Virus record (IMG/VR): IMGVR_UViG_3300022920_000008
Location: 1 to 58,146 of that record
DNA: 58,146 nucleotides
From: a virus
Reading direction: 5' to 3' (one strand)
Part shown: positions 53,458 through 58,146 of the stretch, in pieces
Numbering within the stretch: position 1 is the first letter of the stretch
Layout: each line of letters begins with the position of its first letter
Program-made: the position numbers and the translations under genes
Notes under the pieces: generated by a model
The model's database searches: none
What the model saw: only the letters and a program-made list of their open reading frames with translations
Told to the model about the DNA's origin: nothing

Positions 53458-53465
53458 CTTAAATA
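53458..53465 (+). promoter_or_regulatory. late promoter-like box CTTAAATA
   Basis: A two-mismatch late box followed by CATATG lies 39 bases upstream of the acidic core gene, in the 131-base gap after the small head gene. AAGGAGAT then gives a strong ribosome site. Confidence 0.35.
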
Positions 53466-53504
53466 CATATGTTATAACCTATCGGATAGAAGGAGATTTT
53501 AATC

Positions 53505-54320
53505 ATGAGTGCTCAACATCGTTATACAAAGATTATTGAGAGCCTAGTAAACGGCGATGAAGCTAATGCTTCAGAACTACTACACGAAGCTTTCGTAGAA
53601 AGAGCCCGCGAGATCTGGTCAGATCTAGTGGAGCAAGATGAAATCGCAGAAGATGAGGTTTCAGAAGAAGAATTAGAAGAAGCAATTGGCTCAGAAGAAG
53701 CTGATGACTTTTTAGATGACATCGAAACATCAGAAGACGAAATCGAAGCTGAAGAAGCTTTCGGCGAGTCAGACGACGAAGAAGATGAAGATGCAATGGA
53801 TATGGATTCAGAAGAAGAATTATCAATGGATCACGACGAAGCAGGCGACAATGATGTTGAAGATGCTATCGTGAATGTTGAAGATGCTTTAGCTGATCTA
53901 AAAGCTACATTTGCAGAAATCATTGGCGATGACATGTCAGACGATTCAGAAGAAGCAGAAATGCCAGCAATGGACATGGAAGCAGACGATGATGAAGTTG
54001 AAGAAGAATTCGCTTTTGAAGCTGAAGAAGCTGACGAAGAAGAAACTGAAGAGCTTGAAGAAGCAGCAGACTTAACAAAAATTGGCAAAGACGGTGCAAT
54101 CCACCCAATCGACATGCCAGCAGGCGACGACGGTAAAGCGTCACCAGTTAAAGATGCAGGCAACGACATGGCGAAACCAGTATCAACTGACACAAAAAAA
54201 GAAGCAGGTGGCAAAGCGCCAGCAGCTAAAGACATGGGCGTTACACACCCAGGCGATGGTGCAAAACTATCACCTGAGACACGTGGCCATGGCGCAGAGA
54301 AAAAAGGTTCGGGTGAGTAA
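53505..54320 (+). CDS. acidic prohead core protein, putative
   Basis: A 271-residue protein. The N-terminal 45 residues (HRYTKIIESLVNGDEANASELLHEAFVERAREIW; key IIESLVNGDEANASELL) resemble the start of prohead core proteins in aquatic T4-like phages. The middle is extraordinarily Glu/Asp-rich and must be disordered or scaffold-like; the C-terminal part is Lys/Gly/Ala-rich. Between the portal and protease genes, a scaffold/internal-core role is likely. Confidence 0.6.
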   Translation: MSAQHRYTKIIESLVNGDEANASELLHEAFVERAREIWSDLVEQDEIAEDEVSEEELEEAIGSEEADDFLDDIETSEDEIEAEEAFGESDDEEDEDAMDMDSEEELSMDHDEAGDNDVEDAIVNVEDALADLKATFAEIIGDDMSDDSEEAEMPAMDMEADDDEVEEEFAFEAEEADEEETEELEEAADLTKIGKDGAIHPIDMPAGDDGKASPVKDAGNDMAKPVSTDTKKEAGGKAPAAKDMGVTHPGDGAKLSPETRGHGAEKKGSGE

Positions 54321-54958
54321 TGTTAACACTTAAAGAACAACTTTCTTTTGATCAAGCAAGTATCGTAACTGAAGCTGTCGATGACGGTAAGGGCGGTAAA
54401 AGCTTGTATATGGAAGGTATTTTTGTTCAAGGTGATAAACGAAACCAGAATCAAAGAGTTTACCCTGTAACAGAGATTGCTAAGGCTGTTAAGAACATCC
54501 AAGGCAAGATTGATGACGGGTTCACAGTATTAGGCGAAGCTGACCATCCAGATGACTTACAAGTTAATCTAGACCGTGTTTCACACGTAATTGAAAAAAT
54601 GTGGATGAACGGTCAGGATGGTTTTGGTCGCTTAAAGATTTTACCAACTCCAATGGGAAATATATGTAAAACCCTACTGGAGAATGGTGTAAAACTAGGC
54701 GTATCTAGTCGTGGTAGCGGCAATGTTGCGGAAAGTGGAAATGTATCAGATTTTGAGATTCAAACGGTAGATATCGTTGCGAATCCTTCAGCACCTGATG
54801 CTTATCCTGATCCGTTATATGAAGCTATTATGAATGGTAAGCGTGGTAACATCCTTTTGGACGTTGCACATGCTTCAAATCAAGATAACGCCGCACAAAA
54901 GTATCTTCAGGAAGAAGTGCTTAAATTTATTAATAACTTAGATATTAGGAGAAGTTAA
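54320..54958 (+). CDS. gp21: prohead protease gp21
   Basis: A 212-residue homologue of the T4 prohead protease, which cuts scaffold and capsid proteins during maturation. YMEGIFVQGDKRNQNQRVYP, LGEADHP (candidate catalytic histidine), KLGVSSRGSG (candidate catalytic serine) and VDIVANPSAPDAY are family blocks. It starts one base from the acidic core gene's stop. Confidence 0.93.
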   Translation: MLTLKEQLSFDQASIVTEAVDDGKGGKSLYMEGIFVQGDKRNQNQRVYPVTEIAKAVKNIQGKIDDGFTVLGEADHPDDLQVNLDRVSHVIEKMWMNGQDGFGRLKILPTPMGNICKTLLENGVKLGVSSRGSGNVAESGNVSDFEIQTVDIVANPSAPDAYPDPLYEAIMNGKRGNILLDVAHASNQDNAAQKYLQEEVLKFINNLDIRRS

Positions 54959-54959
54959 C

Positions 54960-56054
54960 ATGGCGCATGCAATCGACCAACTCCTAAGTTCAGAAGTTTT
55001 AAGTGAAGAAGTTCGCACAACACTTTCAGAAGCATGGGAAACTAAGCTTGTGGAGGCACGTGAGGAAATTACAGCAACACTACGTGAAGAGTTCGCTAAT
55101 AGATATGAATCAGATAAGACGCAGATGGTGGAAGCACTAGACGCAATGCTTAATGATACAATCAAAGCAGAACTTGTAGAGTTTGCTGAAGATAAGAAAG
55201 CAGCAGTAGAAGCAAAAGTTGAATACAACAGTAAGCTAAAAGAACATGCAGCTATTCTAGATCAGTTCGTAATGGAAACCTTGAAAAAGGAAATTAAAGA
55301 ATTACGTGATGATCGTCAACTTCAAGAACAAAACTTCGGGAAGCTAGAAGATTTCGTAATGGAACAACTAACTTCAGAACTTAACGAATTCCACCAAGAC
55401 AAACAAGAACTAATTGCAGAGAAAGTTCGTCTAGTGAAAGAAGGTAAAGAAATGATTGCTGAAACTAAACGTGAATTTATTGACAGAGCAAGTGGCAAAC
55501 TAGCAAGTATTGTTGAATCAACACTAACTGGTGAACTACACACTCTTAAAGAAGACATTCAACTTGCAAAAGAAAATATGTTTGGTCGTAAGATCTTTGA
55601 AACATTTGCAGCTGAATTTATGAGTTCACACTTAGCAGAAGGCACACAAGTTTCTAAGCTATCACAGGAATTACTAACGATGAAAACTGCATTAGCAGAA
55701 TCAACGAAAGTAGTTGCTGAAAAAGAGGCGCTGATTGAATCAGCAGCTAAAAAGGCATCACGCATTGCAGACGCAAGTCAACGCAAAGCAAAAATTGATG
55801 AACTTTTAAGTCCTCTTGCAAAAGACAAACGTGAATTGATGACAAACCTACTTGAAAGTGTTGCAACTGTAAAGTTACAAGCAGCATATAACAAGTATTT
55901 GCCAACAGTGTTAAACGAAACAGTAAAAACACAAAATTCACAAACATTAAATGAATCTCAGAAGACTGAGATCACAGGTAACAAGGTGAGCACACAGGAG
56001 ACTGAAAGCGAAGCCAAGATTATTAACCTAAAAAAATTAGCTGGTATCAAATAA
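54960..56054 (+). CDS. gp22: prohead scaffolding protein gp22
   Basis: A 364-residue, strongly helical, Glu/Lys-rich protein with long coiled-coil potential (KKEIKELRDDRQLQEQNFGKLEDFVMEQL and similar). It lies between the protease and capsid genes, the gp22 position. The C-terminal ETESEAKIINLKKLAGIK tail is typical of scaffold/core proteins. Several L-x-E and I-x-E sites suit gp21 cleavage. Confidence 0.88.
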   Translation: MAHAIDQLLSSEVLSEEVRTTLSEAWETKLVEAREEITATLREEFANRYESDKTQMVEALDAMLNDTIKAELVEFAEDKKAAVEAKVEYNSKLKEHAAILDQFVMETLKKEIKELRDDRQLQEQNFGKLEDFVMEQLTSELNEFHQDKQELIAEKVRLVKEGKEMIAETKREFIDRASGKLASIVESTLTGELHTLKEDIQLAKENMFGRKIFETFAAEFMSSHLAEGTQVSKLSQELLTMKTALAESTKVVAEKEALIESAAKKASRIADASQRKAKIDELLSPLAKDKRELMTNLLESVATVKLQAAYNKYLPTVLNETVKTQNSQTLNESQKTEITGNKVSTQETESEAKIINLKKLAGIK

Positions 56055-56069
56055 TAAGGAGAATACCAA

Positions 56070-57233
56070 ATGTCACAGAATCTATTTGAAAACTGGGGTG
56101 TAACTAAAGACGCTCTAACAGATGGTCTAGCAGGCAACAAAAAGGTTGTAATGGAGTCAGTTCTAGAAAACACTAAGAGCTATCTTTCAGAAACCGCTGC
56201 AGCAGGCACATCAATGGCTGGCAATATTGCCACAATGAATAAAGTAATCCTACCGGTAATCCGTCGTGTTATGCCAACGGTTATTGCTAACGAACTAGTA
56301 GGCGTTCAGCCTATGACTGGCCCAGTAGGCCAAATCCATACACTACGTGTACGTTACTCAGAAACAGCAGCTGGCGCAACAGCTGGTGATGAAGCACTAA
56401 GCCCATTTGCAATTGCAAAAGGTTACTCAGGTGACGCAGCAACTGGTGGTCCAGCAGCTACTTCTTCTCTAGAAGCAGAAGCAGGCCGTAAGCTTTCAAT
56501 TCAAGTATTGAAGCAAACAGTTGAAGCGAAAACACGTAAACTATCAGCACGTTGGACATTCGAAGCGGCGCAAGACGCTAACTCAATGCACGGTCTAGAC
56601 GTTGAAGCAGAAATCATGCAAGCACTTGCACAAGAAATTACTGCTGAAATCGACCAAGAAGTTCTAACATCACTACGCACTCTAGCAGGCGCAGTAACAG
56701 ATACATACGACCAAGGCAACGTATCAGGTCAAGCAACTTTCGTTGGTGACCAACACGCAGCACTAGCAGTTCTAATCAACAGAGCGGCTAACCTAATTGC
56801 AACACGCACACGTCGTGGCGCAGGTAACTACGTAGTAGTATCACCAACAATGCTAACTGTTCTACAGTCAGCAACAACATCAGCATTTGCTCGTACAACA
56901 GAAGGTCCTTTCGAGGCTCCAACTAACACGAAATTTGTTGGTACACTAAACAATACAGTACGTGTATTTGTAGACCAGTATGCAGCAGACGATGCTCCAG
57001 TACTAGTTGGCTATAAAGGTGACGGCGAAATGGATGCAGCTGCGTTCTATTGCCCATACATCCCGCTAATGTCTTCAGGCACAGTACTAGATCCAGCAAC
57101 GTTCGAACCAACAGTGTCATTCATGACACGTTACGGTTATGTAGAGCTAAACAACCAAGCTTCATCACTTGGTAATGCGGCAGACTACCTAGCTAAAATT
57201 GGCGTTGATGCGACAGCACTATCATTCCAGTAA
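56070..57233 (+). CDS. gp23: major capsid protein gp23 (short form)
   Basis: A 387-residue T4-type capsid protein. Typical blocks are NIATMNKVILPVIRRVMPTVIANELVGVQPMTGPVG (key VILPVIRRVMPTVIANELVGVQPMTGP) and LSIQVLKQTVEAKTRKLSARWTFEAAQD with HGLDVEAEI. The C-terminus is YVELNNQASSLGNAADYLAKIG. T4 gp23 is about 521 residues, so the missing length suggests lost or reduced insertion domain. SYLSE|TAAAG at residue 41 fits the protease consensus. AAGGAGA ribosome site. Confidence 0.95.
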   Translation: MSQNLFENWGVTKDALTDGLAGNKKVVMESVLENTKSYLSETAAAGTSMAGNIATMNKVILPVIRRVMPTVIANELVGVQPMTGPVGQIHTLRVRYSETAAGATAGDEALSPFAIAKGYSGDAATGGPAATSSLEAEAGRKLSIQVLKQTVEAKTRKLSARWTFEAAQDANSMHGLDVEAEIMQALAQEITAEIDQEVLTSLRTLAGAVTDTYDQGNVSGQATFVGDQHAALAVLINRAANLIATRTRRGAGNYVVVSPTMLTVLQSATTSAFARTTEGPFEAPTNTKFVGTLNNTVRVFVDQYAADDAPVLVGYKGDGEMDAAAFYCPYIPLMSSGTVLDPATFEPTVSFMTRYGYVELNNQASSLGNAADYLAKIGVDATALSFQ

Positions 57234-57257
57234 GAACTTACTAGAATACATAAACAT

Positions 57258-57289
57258 AAAACAGGATCTTCGGATCCTGTTTTTTTTTA
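57258..57289 (+). terminator. rho-independent terminator after gp23
   Basis: The perfect stem ACAGGATC/GATCCTGT is closed by a UUCG tetraloop (57261-57280) and followed by nine T residues. It ends the head transcript. Confidence 0.95.
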
Positions 57290-57307
57290 CTTTTTTTTAA
57301 AAAAAGG

Positions 57308-57343
57308 CTTGACATTAGTGTCAAGATGTACTATATTAAGTAC
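57308..57343 (+). promoter_or_regulatory. strong sigma70-like promoter within two inverted repeats
   Basis: TTGACA (57309-57314), 17 bases, TATATT (57332-57337). The -35 lies in CTTGACA-TTAG-TGTCAAG (57308-57325) and the -10 in GTACT-ATATTA-AGTAC (57328-57343), so both could be operator half-site pairs. It faces the RNA/tRNA region. Confidence 0.75.
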
Positions 57344-57570
57344 ATAAGCTAAACGACGGTTTAGATTAGATAGTGCAAGGAAATGTCGTTTCGTAAGGAC
57401 GATAACTTGGCTAGTAGCTGTAGTGGCAGCGTATGAGCATGGAGACATGAAGATACGTAGATTCAAACGTAACTGTTTGATACTAGGCGCAACTGAATGT
57501 ATGAAATACTTACTAGGTTGTTGGAGGTAGACTGTAATCCTCCCTATCACTTTATATTAAGTACAGAAGC
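57332..57570 (+). repeat. direct repeat TATATTAAGTACA(T/G)AAGC, two copies
   Basis: The 18-base motif occurs at 57332-57349 and 57553-57570 with one difference, flanking the candidate RNA. The first copy contains the promoter -10; the second has no good -35. Confidence 0.8.
57343..57565 (+). ncRNA. candidate structured RNA between gp23 and the tRNAs
   Basis: Starting just after the promoter, at least four simple hairpins are visible: CTAAAC-GACG-GTTTAG, TCGT/ACGA, TCAAAC-GTAACT-GTTTGA and GGAGG/CCTCC (57523-57543). TACTAGG occurs twice. The alternatives are three tiny coupled frames (17, 5 and 27 codons; 57383-57530) linked by ATGA overlaps. No long frame is convincing. Confidence 0.45.
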
Positions 57571-57588
57571 AATTAGAAAGATTTTAAC

Positions 57589-57648
57589 ATGTCAAATACT
57601 ACATCATATATATTAGGATGGCCGCCAAGAGATTGGGGAATGTTTTGA
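57589..57648 (+). CDS. possible 19-residue peptide
   Basis: ATG 57589 encodes MSNTTSYILGWPPRDWGMF with AGAAAG eight bases upstream, ahead of a terminator. It is rich in Trp and Pro; nothing else supports translation. Confidence 0.25.
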   Translation: MSNTTSYILGWPPRDWGMF

Positions 57649-57677
57649 CGTGACTTTTTAATAAAAGTTATTTTAAG

Positions 57678-57713
57678 CAAGCCCCTAGTGTTAATTCATT
57701 AGGGGCTTTTTTT
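57678..57713 (+). terminator. rho-independent terminator before the tRNA cluster
   Basis: AGCCCCTA (57680-57687) pairs perfectly with TAGGGGCT (57700-57707) across a 12-base loop and is followed by a T-run to 57713. Confidence 0.93.
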
Positions 57714-57715
57714 AT

Positions 57716-57791
57716 AAGCACACTATGTCCCACTGCAATGGGAAGTTTTGCAGAACATAGATCCCGAAAGGATTGAAGTTAGTGTGTTTTT
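57716..57791 (+). ncRNA. candidate small multi-branched RNA
   Basis: About 75 bases fold by eye into a closed multi-branch structure. The outer stem is CACACTA (57719-57725) with TAGTGTG (57780-57786); inside it CTATGT/ACATAG and CTGCA/TGCAG nest, and ATCC-CGAA-AGGAT forms a second arm. Five T residues follow. The outer stem and the first inner stem share three bases, so they partly compete. It lies directly before tRNA-Trp. Confidence 0.5.
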
Positions 57792-57798
57792 AAAAAAT

Positions 57799-57872
57799 GA
57801 GGGTGTAGTGAAATGGTATCACGCTGGTCTCCAAAACCAGAAGCAGGAGTTCGATTCTCCTCACCTTTGCCA
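57799..57872 (+). tRNA. tRNA-Trp (CCA)
   Basis: A complete cloverleaf: acceptor GAGGGTG/CACCTTT with two G-U pairs, D arm GTGA/TCAC, anticodon stem CTGGT/ACCAG with loop CTCCAAA (anticodon CCA), T arm AGGAG/CTCCT, and encoded CCA. Confidence 0.93.
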
Positions 57873-57882
57873 AATATAAAGC

Positions 57883-57958
57883 GGGCCGGTAGCTCAGTTG
57901 GTAGAGCAACTGACTTTTAATCAGTAGGTCTCGGGTTCGAACCCCGACCGGCTCACCA
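57883..57958 (+). tRNA. tRNA-Lys (TTT)
   Basis: Acceptor GGGCCGG/CCGGCTC, D arm GCTC/GAGC, anticodon stem ACTGA/TCAGT with loop CTTTTAA (anticodon TTT), a normal T arm and encoded ACCA. Confidence 0.96.
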
Positions 57959-57968
57959 CTATAATAAC

Positions 57969-58044
57969 ACTCCTCTAGCTCAATGGTTAGAGCAGAACGC
58001 TCATAACGTTTTGGTTACAGGTTCGAGTCTCTCCACCTATGCCA
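57969..58044 (+). tRNA. tRNA-Met-like (CAT), acceptor and T stems mispaired
   Basis: D arm GCTC/GAGC and the anticodon arm GAACG-CTCATAA-CGTTT (anticodon CAT) are good. The acceptor strands (ACTCCTC against CACCTAT) and the T stem (ACAGG against CTCTC) do not pair. The 3' 16 bases match 13 of 16 of the tRNA-Trp 3' end, so it may be a chimera or a decaying gene. Confidence 0.5.
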
Positions 58045-58048
58045 ATTA

Positions 58049-58125
58049 CTCGGATTAGCGCAGTCTGGCAGCGCATCTGCTTTGGGAGCAGAGGGTCGTA
58101 GGTTCGAATCCTACATCCGAGACCA
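58049..58125 (+). tRNA. tRNA-Pro (TGG)
   Basis: Perfect acceptor CTCGGAT/ATCCGAG, D arm GCGC/GCGC, anticodon stem TCTGC/GCAGA with loop TTTGGGA (anticodon TGG), T arm GTAGG/CCTAC and encoded ACCA. Confidence 0.96.
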
Positions 58126-58146
58126 AAATAAAAATAAAAAACTTGC

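Noticed and set aside
53522-54235. Minus-strand Ser/Leu-rich frames opposite the acidic core gene
   Set aside because: They are complements of the Glu/Asp-rich repeats (GAA/GAT codons) and have no ribosome sites.
57287-57550. 87-codon minus-strand frame opposite the candidate RNA
   Set aside because: It begins with GTG and ends inside the terminator T-tract with a poly-lysine tail; its strand disagrees with the promoter and both terminators.
1-58146. CRISPR arrays, insertion sequences, integrase or attachment sites
   Set aside because: No regularly spaced repeats, transposase-like frames or integrase motifs were seen on either strand.

Overview
This window is a long stretch of a T4-like myovirus genome, most likely from a marine or other aquatic phage. 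The evidence is a set of recognisable T4 homologues: the late sigma factor gp55, the gp46/gp47 recombination nuclease, baseplate genes gp25, gp6, gp5 and gp53, portal gp20, prohead protease gp21, scaffold gp22 and capsid gp23. It also carries T4-style late promoter boxes (TATAAATA and close variants), a dTMP/folate pair (thymidylate synthase, dihydrofolate reductase) and a phage tRNA cluster. The sequence is AT-rich overall but visibly richer in G+C in the first ~3 kb. The host cannot be named from the sequence.

Layout. (1) 1-12651, minus strand: one tightly packed accessory operon, read right to left from a good sigma70-like promoter at 12677-12705. It encodes glycosyltransferase-like proteins, dihydrofolate reductase, an APS-kinase-like P-loop kinase, a small nucleotidyltransferase, thymidylate synthase, three radical SAM proteins, two sulfotransferases and a MORN-repeat protein cut by the window edge. 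(2) 12713-36197, minus strand: the tail/baseplate module. It holds fibre-like structural proteins, a giant 3489-residue protein, gp6, gp25, an HNH nuclease, a lysozyme-fold protein that appears to lack its catalytic residues, gp5, a hub protein, gp53, a tube-initiator-like protein and a second nucleotidyltransferase. (3) 36294-40744, plus strand: gp55, gp47, gp46 and two small genes. (4) 40745-41385: a 640-base gene-poor stretch full of hairpins. (5) 41386-43013: an orphan gene and, on the minus strand, a gp26-like gene followed by a short ORF that a -1 frameshift would fuse to it. (6) 43014-51476, plus strand: three consecutive related tape-measure-like proteins, one carrying an M15 peptidase and one a GH19 domain. 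(7) 51516-57233, plus strand: the head module gp20, a small protein, an acidic prohead core protein, gp21, gp22 and gp23, closed by a strong UUCG terminator. (8) 57290-58146: a promoter with operator-like inverted repeats, a candidate structured RNA, a terminator, a second small structured RNA and four tRNA-like genes (Trp, Lys, Met-like, Pro).

How it works together. gp55 is divergently transcribed from the tail block and would drive the late boxes found ahead of the tail and head genes. The head and tail modules build the virion. Cell-wall cutting activity seems to sit on the tape-measure proteins rather than on the gp5-linked lysozyme fold. The left accessory block combines nucleotide biosynthesis with enzymes that could make and transfer sulfate and sugars.

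Most notable observations: a near-textbook -1 frameshift signal (T TTT TTC plus an 8-bp hairpin) at the end of the gp26-like gene next to the tape-measure genes; the tandem tape-measure-like trio; the combined sulfotransferase / APS-kinase / radical SAM / glycosyltransferase island; two candidate structured RNAs by the tRNAs; and a tRNA that looks chimeric.
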